A stretch of 64,000 nucleotides of DNA from positions 12,276,001 to 12,340,000 of the forward strand of contig NC_046679.1 of assembly GCF_009870125.1 (NCBI RefSeq). Direction: 5' to 3'. Shown piece by piece: positions 42,879-55,878 of this stretch. Position numbers and translations under genes: made by a program. Every line of letters starts with the position of its first letter. Position 1 is the first letter of the stretch. This stretch comes from Drosophila pseudoobscura. Its lineage: Eukaryota; Arthropoda; Insecta; Diptera; Drosophilidae. The notes below the pieces were generated by a model. The model was given only the letters and a program-made list of their open reading frames with translations. It made no database searches and was not told where the DNA came from.

Positions 42879-45100
42879 ATGGGTTTCGTCTTCGGTTGGT
42901 TGCCAACCGAGCACTATGTGCGCGACATCTTTCTCCTGACACTCTCGGCGGCCATTGCGGCCACCCTGATGAGCATTCGCTTCTACTTGCGCATTACGGC
43001 GGGACGTTGTTTCACCGAGGTAACGCAACCACCCCCTCCCCCCCTCTAAGCACCCACATATCCAAATAGCCAAAACAGCCAGCCCAAACTCCCCCCAAAA
43101 CAGCCCCGATCGTTCAAATCGTGACATGACTTGGACTTGGACTTTGTGTCCCAGCCACTTCCGTTTGAAATTCTTTTGAGATTCTGTATTCAGGGCAGGG
43201 GCTCCATACTCAGACCGGTGTGCGAATCTATCTTTCATATGCACTCTGAGACTAAGACTTAGACAGATAGGGATTAAATGCTAAAGATAGATTGTGAAAA
43301 TTCGAGTTTTCTGTGTATTAAATATCTACACACACATGCATATCTATACCATCTATACCATACCCATATAGCTGAGGAAAATGGCTTTAAATGTGGAAAG
43401 GCCCCCATGAAACTGAGTTCAATGGGGTTGTTTTGCCTAATGTTTCGGAGTGAATCGTTGCTTGACACATGAACTGGTTTCAATATTCTTAATTAGTTAT
43501 CATGCCATAACTACTATAACTATAGCTTTTGGATTCTCTTCGATAATAAACATAGTATTATTAGGAAAACTGATATATCTATAACGATATCAACGACCAA
43601 CGATATCCGATTGTGGAATTTATCAGAGTTTAGCAGAGCCTCTATCTGGAACTCGGCTATTCGATCTGTAAACAATCCAAACAATCTTAACCGCATTCTC
43701 TACGAATCTCAGTGCAATTTCGTAATTGCCTTGCCCGCTGTGACGCGCCAACTTAAATGTGCATATATTTCAGTACATATGTACTTCGGACAGATGCGAG
43801 TACGTCACATCTCTTGGGTGCAGAGAGAGGTGTATAATTTACTCGCAAGTTGTATCTCATAGATACAGTTACCACCTGTTCGCCAGTATATTATGCATTG
43901 CATCTGCGTCTCTATTACCAGATTAGAGAACTTGAGTCAGCGGAAAGTTCTGAGCTCTCAGCTCTCGGGTTCCCCACTGGGGTGCAATTAAAAGCGCCGT
44001 TAATGGGTATGAAAACAGGAAGACCCTCATTCAAGTCAGAGACTGTGATTATTTTGATAATTGTTGCTGTTTAGATGGTTCAGACCCGCCCAGACCTTGT
44101 TGATTCCATCTCAGTCCCAGTGCCGGTCCCGTATTAACTGATTGACTTTTGACATCGTTTATAGACAAAAATGGAGGGCAAAACCGTTATCATCACTGGC
44201 GCCAACAGCGGCATTGGCAAGGAGACCGCCAAGGATCTGGCTGGTCGCGGAGCACGCATCATTATGGCCTGCAGGAACCTGGAGACGGCAAATGCAGTCA
44301 AGGGTAAGTCAATCTAAAAATAATATGTAGAATCAAGTTATTTACTAAGAGATGCTTACCAATCGACAGATGAAATCGTCAAGGAGACGAACAACAACAA
44401 GATTGTGGTCAAGAAGCTGGATCTGGGCTCCCAAAAGTCGGTGCGCGAGTTTGCCGCCGACATCGTGAAGACGGAGTCCAAGATAGACGTGCTCATCCAC
44501 AACGCCGGCATGGCTCTGGCCTTCCGCGGCCAGACCAGCGAGGACGGCGTAGAGCTGACCATGGCCACCAATCATTACGGACCCTTCCTGCTGACCCACC
44601 TCCTCATCGATTTGCTGAAGAGGAGCGCCCCAGCTCGCATTGTCATTGTGGCCTCGGAGCTGTACCGCCTGTCGTCGGTCAATCTCAACAAGCTTAACCC
44701 CGTGGGCAGCTTCCCGGCCGCCTACCTCTACTACGTTTCCAAGTTCGCCAACATCTACTTTGCCCGCGAGCTGGCCAAGCGCCTGGAGGGCACCAGGGTG
44801 ACCGTGAACTTCTTGCATCCGGGCATGATCGACTCGGGCATCTGGCGCAACGTGCCGTTCCCCCTTAACCTGCCAATGATGGCCATCACGAAGGGCTTTT
44901 TCAAGACCACCAAGGCTGGTGCCCAGACCACCATCTACTTGGCCACGTCCGATGAGGTGGCTAACGTTAACGGCAAGTACTTCATGGACTGCAAGGAGGC
45001 CACCCTCAATGCCGCAGCCCTCGACGAGGAGAAGGGCCGCAAGATCTGGGAGGAGTCCCTCAAGATCGCCAAGATAACGCCCCAGGATCCCAAGATCTAA
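42879..45100 (+). CDS. CG7675: Retinol-dehydrogenase-like short-chain dehydrogenase
   Basis: Exons 42879-43019, 44165-44303 and 44370-45100 encode 336 residues. Exon 1 gives a hydrophobic anchor ([17 protein letters not shown], 17-33). The classical SDR core follows: TGANSGIG (Rossmann nucleotide loop), MACRN (NADP-type), [18 protein letters not shown], a catalytic Ser in [26 protein letters not shown] with the Y-x3-K pair, and HPGMI. This is the RDH11-14-like group, ER-anchored, acting on retinoids or related substrates with NADP(H). An ATG at 44171 ([10 protein letters not shown]) would give a soluble isoform without the anchor. The symbol is the D. melanogaster orthologue recalled for the gl neighbourhood. 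A poly(A) signal is at 45233. Confidence 0.9.
43020..44164 (+). other. First coding intron of the CG7675 homologue
   Basis: A GT-AG intron of 1.1 kb between the membrane-anchor exon and the SDR core. No nested gene is recognised. Confidence 0.6.
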
Positions 45101-45690
45101 GCTGGCATGGGCTCCAGCACCTACGTCTGCTAATGCATAGCAATAGATTCTTTCCACGTATGCCCATTAAACTGATTTGATTTTTTGTAATTAAGGGGGA
45201 GTTCAATGTAGCCTAAGTTTTTCATTTAAAAAAATAAAGTTCTGTATAAATATTCAACTGGGTTTGTGATGAAATGAAGAGTACTTGTTCGACACAAATC
45301 AAAGGTCACGGTTCAAGGTATTCAAAATTATTCACTGGATAAAGAAAACAAGCCAATGGATGTGCCTATGTATAGCTCTATACAATCATACATTCCATCA
45401 GTAATTATTTCAATGTAGTAGTTTGTATTATATTTAGTATTTTGAAATTAACAGGTTAGCTTTGAAAGATGACTACGTATTATGGCAGTAATAAGCTGGA
45501 GAAGCAGACGCCAACATGTACAGAATACGTAATATGAATACGCGGTCATTACAGACGCATTTTTTTGCAATTACGCTATTTTCTATGTTTTTTACGTAGC
45601 TATCTTAAATCTGTTTGTGCTGAACTTTAAAATTTTGAAAAGCTGATGAATGCAACTATAAATCAGACCGAAACACTTTGTAGCTTACCG

Positions 45691-46003
45691 ATGGGGGCGG
45701 AAGTGGGCGGGGAAAAGTTTTGAAATATTCTTGTAGCAGTGACATATCACAGAAGTCTGGATCCAAAACATCGTTGCTCTAGCTCTTATAGTCTTTGAGC
45801 ACTAGGCGCTGAAGGGGACGGACAGACGGACGGACGGACAGACGGACAGACAGACATGGCTCAATCGACTCCGCTATTGATGCTGATCAAGAATATATAT
45901 ACTTTATGGGGTCGGAAACGATTCCTTCTGGACGTTACACACATCTACTTTTACCACAAATCTAATATACCCCAATACTCATTATGAGTATCGGGTATAA
46001 AAA
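45691..46003 (+). repeat. Mini-me / DINE-like element, copy 2
   Basis: Closely matches 1395-1720: gggcggaagtgggcgggg, tctggatccaaaacatcg, the GACGGACGGACAGACG microsatellite, the gctcaatcgact core, aagaatatatatactttat and the terminal gagtatcgggtataaaa. A third, more diverged piece follows at about 46050-46165 (gctcttatagtctctgagatctagg.., then aacgattccttctg). Confidence 0.65.
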
Positions 46004-46165
46004 TATCTATGGAACAAAAAGTTGCACACAAATAATACATAATTTTGTTTCTTTAGCTCTTATAGTCTCTGAGATCTAGGCATATATCAAGAATATATCC
46101 AAAACGATTCCTTCTGTTTTTTAAACACAGACAAGCTCGCCACAAAATCAATATATATCTCTAAA

Positions 46166-49100
46166 CTCTTCGAGTACCTGTCTCAACAATCTTTTAGTTA
46201 GTTACATTAAAATCTAGTGAAACACCTCTAGAGAGGTTTGTGATTGCCTGGCAGGACTGCTGGACAGGACTGTTGGATCGTTTCAATTTCAGTTCATGAG
46301 AATTATTAAAAGCGACAAATCACAGCGCCAATCGGGTAATGTAATCCGATATATCCGATCCGATGGGGATGGTAGGACAGAAGAAAGCGATGAAGACCTG
46401 GACTGCTGACCGAAAAATTCTCACACAATGCTCTCCTCACCTGTTGAAGAGGCGAGGCAGCGCAGGACCAGCGATTCAGGGGTGGTCGGGGGAGGCAGGA
46501 GGCAGGCAAGGGATATACCCGTACACTGGGGAATTCGCTGGCAGACATAATCTGACAAAATTGCAGTCGCATCTTCTGCTGCGGCTGCGGCTTTCCCTCG
46601 CTCAAGGGCCAGAAGAGGGTTGCGGTAGATTGTTATCACCGCCTCGCCCCGTTTGGCACGTGTCCTGTGCTGCCGGTGAGTGGCGATGGCGGTGGCGGTG
46701 TCGGCGCCAAGGATAATATAATGATAATGATAATCATGATCGGTGGCTAATAATATGTTAACAGGCCTAATTGAAACTTAATATTTATCCAAAGGATTAC
46801 AGGATAATCATTTGCGGTTTGCCAAAAACGCATCGCTGAAAGCGGAACGTGACTGACGGACGTCAGCACCGCAGATAATTGTCTGTCCACGCCCTCTACC
46901 CGCTACTGTGGGAATCCCTGTTGTCTCTATTGCATCTCCTCCTCAGTTGTTTGCGGAAGTGATTCTCTAATAAAAAATAAACAGAGAATCCCATTATATT
47001 GCTGCATTGGCTTGTATCTGTCACACGGAGCAGACCTCGTCTATTGATAAGGGAAACTAAGACACGAACAAACCCTTCTGGTCTGCTCCTCCTTCCTCTG
47101 CTGCTGCTGCTCCTTCTGGCAACGAATATCCCCCCCAGAAAGTATCGACTTACAGAAATTCAATTTGGCGCGCTCCACTCAAGTGTATCTGCAGGACGGA
47201 CATTGTTGTGGCCAAGTTCAACTGTAATTCAAGTAGTTTTCTCCTTTTCGAGTTCGAGTGGGGGAGAGAGTCCTTTACAGTCCTCCCACTCCCGCTCCCT
47301 CTCCTTCTCCTTCTGGTTTTGAATAAGTCGCGCGCATTTAATAAGCAGGCTTAGGTTTTTAATAAGAAGTGGGTTATGCGACAGTCCCGATCCGATCCAA
47401 ACCCGGCTCGTACAGCTGTCAGGGCACCAGGGCTGACTTCTGTTCGTCCTGCTCATCAGGCTCGGTCCTGGTTCTGGCAACGGCTGTGCCTGTCAAGCGG
47501 TCATCGATACTCCCTGGAGGCGGGGGTGTAGTATAGTCGGAGCAGTTGTTCTCACTGGATGCGTCGAATAACTTCAAAATTGTAATCATAGAAACCATAT
47601 ATTGCACTCCAGTTGTAGATATTTTGACGAGGGCTTCCCAAATACCATATACTATGTATGTCTGAACAAAAGATGGCGTTTCTCGGAGAACTCTTTAACT
47701 ATTTAATAATGGAACCAAAAGAAGAATCGAGAAAGAAGCAGAATATTGAAAAAATGCATTCGATTTAAAAGTCTAAAGCAAGTGATGGATACGTGTGATA
47801 AATATTCCTTTAATAATGTTTATCGGCATAGTTTTGAGACTCCAAATTTAGGAACTAAATGGGTTGAAAAATAATATTCATTTATAGGGATCCCTTATTC
47901 CATACCCTTACACCCTACTGTTTAGTTACTGAATTTTCGATTGCTTTTAAAATAAAATATATAGAATTTGTATCTTACAAATCTTAATTAGAAAAAGGAG
48001 TGCTACTCTAGAGTCTAGACCTACAATATTGTAGAAATAAGCGCCACAAATTGCCTTCATTCTGCAACTGCTTCTCCTGCTCCTCCTCCTCCTTCTCCAC
48101 CCTGTCTCTGTTGGGGGCGCCTGTTTGGCTCATTTTAGCCGGCATCTAATATGACCGAATGGCATTAACATGTTGAATGACTTGAGTGCCAGCCAGCATA
48201 AAAAGCAAAGCGCAGCCAAAACCCAGGGAAGCCACACCAGTGCCACCCGAAAAGTATTTCATTGATTTTTGAAGCCTCGCCAATACACAACAGAACACAG
48301 AACCGAACAGAAAAGAACAGAACAGAGCAGAACAGAACAGAACAGAACAGAACAGAAATATATAAGGCAAAAGGAAAATGAGTGAAAATTCGTGTTGCTG
48401 GTGGCAACACTAGAGTCCCGGCTGGGTGGGAGGAGGAGGTGGTGCAGTGGTTTGGGCGGAGGACCAGCAGCAGCAGAGCAGGATCATGTCCTCTTATTGT
48501 TTGCAAAGTTAAATACGCAAAGTAAACAGAAGCAACCGAGGCTCAGCCTCCCAGCAAACAAGTTCACGTGCTCATCCACGGATAGAGGGAAGGTGGATGA
48601 TGAGGTGGTTGATAAGGTGGACGATGATGCTGATGAGCTGGTGTGATAACAGGTCCCCGAGAGGGTGGTCAAATTTGTTTACCCTTCTGCTTAATTTGCC
48701 ACAAACTCACAGATTCTTTGGCTTTTGTGGTTAACTAAGAGAGAGGGAGTGAGAGCGGAGGGTGATGCTATAGCCGTTTGATCAGCTGACACCTGAACAC
48801 ACCTGAGATGCGTTCTAATTGCTATTGATACCCCGGCCAGACGTGGCTACCAGCGCCAGAGCTCAGGCGAGCCTTGATCCGTGATCCGTGATCGGATCCT
48901 AATGCGTTCTGACAGTCGGCAGCAGTAGAACCAGGCTCGGAGCGGATTCGGGCAGGTCCTTACCAAGTTGTTGACATGAAACTGTAACTGAAACTGAAAC
49001 CGAGACTTAGGCTGAACCGAAAACTGGTTCGGATCTGGCCAGACTTTGATTTTAACACACACGACGCGGCGTTGATGTTCAGTTTGACCTGAAATTCTCA

Positions 49101-52100
49101 TCGCAGATGTAAAATGATATGGGGGAGTCTTTACAATACATGTACTCGTATGTGTGTATCAGATCACTGAAAGCCTTTACACTCAACTGATTCCGTCAAT
49201 GAGTGAATTCGGTTTTGGGCGTGTGAACTTTTTGGCTTAAACAGGGATCTCTCTTCAAATGGGGAATATCTCGGCTCAAAGCTTAATACAATCGAATTTC
49301 ATAATCGTTATTCCTTGTTATGTCTTGTCTGCTGTTTTCTTCCTCTTCGGCTGCCGGCTTCTGGCTGCTGCAACCACAAATCGGAATATCAGATGTCAGT
49401 CAAACTATTCGCAATTGCTCGCCGTGCGACAAGAGCAACGATCGATAGACAGACAGACCTATGCACAATCGTCATTGGCTGAGCTACAAATGGAAATCAG
49501 CAGCCAAAGATACAAAGATACAGAAGCATTAGCATAAGCAGAGAGGGGGGTGCAGTCAGGGGGCAGCCAGGGGGTTGCGTGGCTGACTTGGCCTGATGGA
49601 CTGTCGTCAGGCGGCAGAAACGCATTTAACCACAAAAGAATGGAACGAAGGAAGCAGAATGCCGACGAAGACGATCGATCAATGGTCGCCAGTACAGAGC
49701 CAGCACAGAGCCAGACCCCGTCCAGCCCTTCCTTTCCACATCCACATCCCAGCTCTGGTTGGTGTCTGGTGTCGAGCCGTACAGATATTGGGTGACAAAT
49801 AAAAACTACTGAAAACTGCTGCCGCTGTTGCTGCTGTTGCTGTTGCTGTTGCTTCTACGTATGAATGGGCCTGGGACGGGCTATGGGACTGGGACTGCCA
49901 CTGGTACTGGCTTGAGCGGGGGCTGGGCGGGATCGGTGACGGGTCGGGTCGAGTCAGTATCGGAAGAGGGTAGAGGTACAGGGTAGTAGCCGCAAAAGCC
50001 GGCACTGCCGTTGCTGGAGCGCATTGGTTGGCCGTCTTTGTGGTGGTTGCCGGCCAGGGATGGGTATGTGGCAGGCAGGGGATGTGTGTGCCACTCATGT
50101 GTAGCGCTCGGTACTTGGCTACTTGTGTCATTATACCCGCACCGCACTCGTATCTGCCTCCTCCTGTGCGAGTGCCAGTGCGAGTGCGAGCGAGAGTGTG
50201 AGACTGTTGTTGCGGCCCTGTCTTTTGCGCCCTTTTGTCGCTTGTTTGTAATTAAGTGAGTATTTTTTTTTGTTCGCTAGCCTCTGCTGCTGCTGCTTCT
50301 TCCTCTGTGGTTGTCGCTTTGCTGCCAGTCGATACGATATTGGGCTGAGACGCCTCGAGCCGGGACTGACAATTAGTTGCCGTCTTCTGCTCGTCGCCAA
50401 AAGTCGTCGCTTCTTGCCCCGCACTCGGCGCTGAACCCAACTCAGAACTCAAAGCTTGCACAACAGTTCCACACAGTTCCACATCCACAGCCACAGCCTC
50501 ACAGAACCCCCAAACGATCGTGTGATATTCCGAAACCCAATTCGACATCAAAATAATCGAAATCTAACCATCTAATATAGTTCTACAACAAATTCGTGTA
50601 AACCTGTGAATGTTGTAATAAAGTGTATATTCTGTGTGCCACAGATCATGAGATCGACAAATCTATTCAGAAGGTGCGAAAATGGAAAAGTATTGAAATC
50701 TTAAATTAAAGCAGAACCAAAAAAGTGTTTTATCCAAAAAAAAATCACATCCACTATCGGTGAAAAATCACTGGACACAAGAACAAACCTGATCGACATA
50801 TGGATTACAACTAAAATAACTGGTTTAAGATCTTTTGGATCTCTGTAGGGAGATACTGTTCTTTCGAGAAAAAACCAAAGCTACTTGCAAAAAGAATATC
50901 ATTTAAATAAACAACAGATATATGCTCGAATTGCTATGGTTCAGTTTGTTGGGCTAGATCAGGGAGAATTAATAATTATAAAAGAAACATTTAAGAAAAA
51001 CTGAGAAAGTAATATATTTTGTTTAGCCTTTGTAAAGAATTAGATGGAGGAAATACAAATTGTTATATGTATGAATCGGAGTCTCATAGACTACCACGAC
51101 TTAAAATGGCAGTCTTTGAGTCTTTAAATTTATACGAATTTGTTTTCAAATATTTATTATATATTTTTTTCGATTTTTGTAACCAGAAAACCATTTAATA
51201 CCAATATACCCAAACTTCCATATTGAGACGAAAAGTTTTTTTTGTATTTTTATTTAAGCCATTTAAATTGACATTTTGTTGTTGTTTTCGCAGGGCTAAA
51301 TAGAAAACGAATTGATCCTTGACTAAACCAAAGAAAAATGGGAATTACAACTTGAACTTACTTAGAAACATTTTTAAATTTGTACCGTTCCTTTGGTAAT
51401 TTTGATTTAAATTTAGTAAAGAAAATACCTTGGAACCCTTTTTTAAAATAATTTCAGAATGATATTCAATTTTTTTTGAATGCTTTTTATTTATTTATTT
51501 TGAATTATTATGTATTATACTATGCAACAAAAAAGATATTGCATCAGGAACATATTCCATTTAAATTTTCGTTCGACTCCTCTTGGGGCGGTTGTGCAGG
51601 GTACTGAAACTTAAATTCTCGTTTAGGGGATCCTCCTATATTATAGTTTTGAATAAAATTGTTCAATGTAATTCGAAAGAATACCTACTATATATTCAAG
51701 AACAAATTTCGTGGTATCACAGCTATCAGGCAGACATTTTCAAAGCCAAGGCTCTAGGGCGTTTGTAGGCCGCAACCAGAATAGGATGCTTGTTGGATTG
51801 GTCTATAGAGTCTATTATATTGTTTTATTTTTTCATAACGCGGATGAAATCAATCGGGTTTATTACTTAGCTTCGTTACCCATTGTAATCTTTCCTTTCT
51901 TCAATATAAGTACAAATTATTCAAAACAATCTTGCATCTTAATGGTTATACATATATACATACATGTACGAATAAGCTTACGAACCTTAATTCGTACAAT
52001 CGTATATAATAATATCAGTATTTCTGGTTAGACGTGAAATGAAAAATGTAGTCGTAAAATTTCACTCAGGATTTCCGAGCACAATCCAGAATGATAGAAG

Positions 52101-52329
52101 GGCCCTGTTATTAATTTATATATGTATATACCTTTTTTTTAAGAATACAGAAGCCATTCCTTTTTCCAATAAATAAATACAAATGACGGATAAAGGATTG
52201 ATCATTTTCAGTTGATTAATTTTTAATTGATTTTTCAGTTGGAAACTAAGGCCGCAACATGAAACGTAGGAAAAGCAGAAACAAAACGCCAAACGCTGAT
52301 TTCAAACGTTCCAGAACTGGAGTCATGTC
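46166..52329. other. Upstream intergenic region of glass
   Basis: About 6 kb without a supported gene. It contains GC-rich patches (46430-46720, 47090-47330, 49550-50560), an AACAG pentanucleotide array at 48306-48357 and CTG/CAG runs (49818-49856, 50283-50300). In D. melanogaster eye enhancers lie upstream of glass, so regulatory DNA is expected here; I could not assign sites. The ORFs are repeat-driven or shadows. Confidence 0.5.
48306..48357 (+). repeat. (AACAG)n pentanucleotide microsatellite
   Basis: About ten imperfect gaacagaacag units, with variants gaaaa and gagca. A simple tandem repeat with no coding role. Confidence 0.8.
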
Positions 52330-54566
52330 ATGGGATTGTTATATAAAGGTTCCAGACTCTTGAACATAATTCTGGGTGAGTGTGTTTGTGAGCTACACAC
52401 ACGCAGATACACAGATTCAGATACAGAGACCCCGCATGGAGAGCAAAGCAAATGGCGGGCTGGCATTCATCTGTATTCGTTTCTGTGGCTGCGTTTGTGT
52501 GCGCGGCTGAAGGGGCGGAGTTTCGTTGAGCGCACAGTGGTTGCGGCAGCGGTGGAACGCGCGCGAAACGTGCCTGGGGAATACGCTTGGCCTGCGGGCA
52601 TCTCTGACAGCTTTCCAGCGGGCTAACCTAACCACTCGATTTCTTATCCCCTTTGCATGTCCTGTCACCTGCGCAGATTCCCTGGAAGATCAAGAGGGTG
52701 GAGCTATGTACATATCGTGCGATGTCTCAAACGGAGGTCCCGTGGAACCAGAGACGGGCTATGTGCCCAACAATCCCTTATTCGGCCTGGCGCTGGACAG
52801 TCCGCAGGTATTTCCGTTTTTCCGCTCGTCCTGTCAAGTCCTAACCGGTCGCGTATCCGTCCATCCACAGCAAGAGTGCGCTGCATCCTGCGTCGGCTGC
52901 CTGTCCTGCCAAGGCAACACCGCCCTGCCCATCTCCTCGCTCACCAGCAGCGACTTCGACTGCGGCGGCTGCTTCGATCCCACCATCGGCGTTGGAATCG
53001 GCATCGGTATCAGCGGCGGCGGTGGTCACATCCAGATCAACACCACTCCGCCGGCTAGCAGCGGCAGTAACCTAACTGGCACCGGTGCAGGTAGCGGCAA
53101 CAACGCCGGCAACGGCAGCAACAGCTACTGGAGCACCGACGAGATGGCTTCCACTTTCCCCGGCCTGCCGCCCCTGGACATTGACCCGCTGCCCAGCCTG
53201 TTCCCCTTCTCGCCGTGCGGCGCCTCCTACAACTTCGCCGGCAATCCCCACCAGGCCTCGCTCTCCTACACCGTCCATCCCCACCAGATGCTCATCTCGC
53301 CCAACGGTGGCCAGCAGCACGGACATGGCAACCACCAGTCCCAGCACCAGCATCACCAGCACCTGCACTCGCAGCAAGCGCAGAACCAGGCATCGCACGG
53401 CGGGAACACGCTCCTCCAAGGCAGCAGCAGCAACGGAGGCGGTCCCGGAAGCGGCTCGTGCTACTATGAGGCGGGACCCAGTGCCCCGACAGCCGCAGCG
53501 GCCATGTACCCCAGCATGAGTGTGAACGTGAGCATGAACATGACCATGCACCACGGCTACGGGGCCGCCGACGGCACAGGAGTGCCCATGCAGTGCTCAC
53601 AGATGAACTGGACGCCACCCAGCAGTTCCTCGGCGGTGAATGTGCTGTACCCGCCGCTGCTGAGTCCCACCCACTACCCTGCCTCGGCCACCTACTCTTT
53701 CACGGCGGACTTCCGTGCGCCTGTCCCGACACCCACTGGACTGGGGTCTTTGCCGCCGCTGGCCGTCGGTGACAAGGAGTCGCCGTCGCCGCCTGCCCCC
53801 AGCACATCCGCCGCCCTGGGCTACTATGCCGCGGGCGTGGGTGGAGGCCAGAGCTACACGCCGCCCCACAAGAGCCCCGGGAGCGGGTACCAGGTGGGGG
53901 CGTCGGCCTTGGGGCTGGGACTGTCTGCCTTCGACGACGATGGGGAGGACAGCACCGAGGATGGGGACGGCAGCGCCGCCGGCGACTTGAAGCCGAATCT
54001 GTGCCGACTCTGCGGGAAGACGTACGCCCGGCCCAGCACACTGAAGACGCACCTACGCACCCACTCTGGCGAGCGGCCGTATCGCTGTCCGGACTGCAAC
54101 AAGAGCTTCTCCCAGGCCGCCAACCTGACGGCCCACGTACGCACACACACCGGCCAGAAGCCGTTCCGCTGTCCCATTTGTGATAGACGCTTCTCGCAGA
54201 GCTCCAGCGTCACCACGCACATGCGCACGCACTCCGGGGAGCGGCCGTACCGTTGCTCCTCCTGCAAGAAGTCCTTCTCGGACAGCTCCACCTTGACCAA
54301 GCATCTGCGCATCCACAGCGGCGAGAAGCCCTACCAGTGCAAGCTGTGCCTGCTCAGGTAAGTGCCGTAAGCCCGGGGAATCCCCTGCCGAATGGCTAGA
54401 CTGGAACTGATTTTTCCGTACCACCGGACCACTCCTCACTCTCCCACACAGGTTCTCGCAGTCGGGCAACCTCAATCGGCACATGCGCGTCCATGGCAAC
54501 AACAACAACAATGGCAGCAGCAGCGGCAGTGGCAGCAACGGTGGTGGCAGCAGCCTCCTCACATGA
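52330..54566 (+). CDS. gl: Glass, C2H2 zinc-finger transcription factor
   Basis: Exons 52330-52375, 52677-52807, 52871-54357 and 54452-54566 encode 592 residues (D. melanogaster: 604). The start [12 protein letters not shown] and the joined [22 protein letters not shown] agree with the known protein. The middle is low-complexity (His, Gly, Ser, Asn). Five tandem C2H2 fingers follow: [48 protein letters not shown] and [21 protein letters not shown], the last split by intron 3. Glass drives photoreceptor differentiation. The 63-bp intron 2 (52808-52870) is free of stops and in frame but has a CTAAC branch site, so it is a real intron. Retention of intron 3 stops translation at once (AGG TAA), removing finger 5, as in the D. 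melanogaster PB form. Confidence 0.96.
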
Positions 54567-54827
54567 CAAAAGCCACGCAGTGCAGGCGGTTTTCAGCACT
54601 ATCACCCCCCGCACCAGCACCCGAATCATCTACATCATGTGCACCACCAGCACGCAGCACATCAGCACCACCACCAGGCCCACGCACACGGCCACTCCCA
54701 CATGAGCAACTACGACTACGGGAACTACAGCATCAGCGACTACACTCCACCCGGCGCCACACAAAACTATTCAGGGTATTATTTCTGCGCACTCAACAAG
54801 CCGCCCAAGTTCGAGCGTTTCTACTAG
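54567..54827 (+). other. gl: Glass UGA readthrough extension (86 aa)
   Basis: The stop is aca TGA Caa at 54564-54566, a UGA-C context. The frame continues 86 codons to TAG at 54825-54827: a His-rich stretch (HHVHHQHAAHQHHH..), then a Tyr/Asn-rich region NYDYGNYSISDYTPPG and the terminal LNKPPKFERFY. Readthrough of glass in D. melanogaster gives a longer PC isoform (established knowledge). The non-repetitive end, out of any CAG run, indicates coding constraint. Confidence 0.8.
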
Positions 54828-55878
54828 AGCCCCATAAGAGATATAGGGACATACTTATAGGGATAAATATACACATACAGATATAGGTAGCATCTACCAG
54901 GTACACACGCCCAGAACAAAGTTCATGAAAATGGAACAATGGAACAATGGCCCAACAGCCAAATTCGAATGGTGGAGATGATTTATCCTTGCAAAAAACA
55001 GTTTTCATTGGTTTCAGCAAAGTCATTCAAACACAAACTGAACTAAATATTAAAGGTATTCTTGAAGCAGCATTTGATGTGCATTGGATTATTCTAACCT
55101 AAATTTCAAATTTCAAATGAGCCACACTGATTATGGATTATTTCGGATTGTTTAATAGAATATCATTACACTGCAAGGGATAAATCAAGTAGGTACTTAA
55201 AAAGTTGTTAACGGTAAACATTAAATATTCAGAGAGAGAGAGAGTTAGAGAGAGAGCCTCCAAGTGCCGCCCCAGAATGCAGTTGAAAATGCTCAAATTG
55301 ATGTTTCTGTTGGATCGAGGATAATTAAGCAAATATCGCGACGGATCCGTATCCGGTCTAGCCCTAAGTGCTTCACTGTACATACATGCATACATATAGA
55401 CATATATACATATTGTATTTATTATATTCGCATAGCATTCATATATACATATAGAGTACATTCGTACGCATGTAAGGTAGTTGAAAAACACGCATAAATC
55501 TATTCAAAAAAATTAGCCAACGAAGTAGACATTAAGTCAGATGGATACACACTCACAACACAGCAGCACCCAAAATGAGAAAATTTAAACACACACAGAC
55601 ACACTTACAAGTTAATCATATAAATAGTTTTAGAGTTTAAGTTTACATTTAGGACAGGTGCTTTGATTGATCTAAGCCAACGTTTGCGTATACCGAAGCA
55701 AAGTATGAATAATAAATATCGAAAAGTATTTATAAAGTTATTACAACACAGAGTACCCGTAATTTATTTTTGACAGCTTTCGTCGAAAGGAATTACTAAT
55801 CAATTAATGACAATGACAGACAGCGAGCCTGAGTGCAAAAGGTGACTACTTGAAACGGGGCTTTAGGAGAACTGAAGT
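54828..55878 (+). other. 3' UTR of glass and spacer
   Basis: AT-rich, with a GAGA run at about 55232-55256 and TA-rich stretches. AATAAA-type signals are near 55710-55720. No gene recognised. Confidence 0.5.

Noticed and set aside
48146-48506. Phe/Cys/Leu-rich minus-strand ORFs
   Set aside because: Produced by the AACAG microsatellite.
48826-48838. tgatacc core resembling a Sine oculis site upstream of glass
   Set aside because: Only a short core matches; too weak to call without conservation.
52341-52347. TATA-like tatataaag at the start of glass
   Set aside because: It lies inside the first coding exon (MGLLYKGS), which agrees with the known Glass N-terminus, so it is codon content and not a TATA box.
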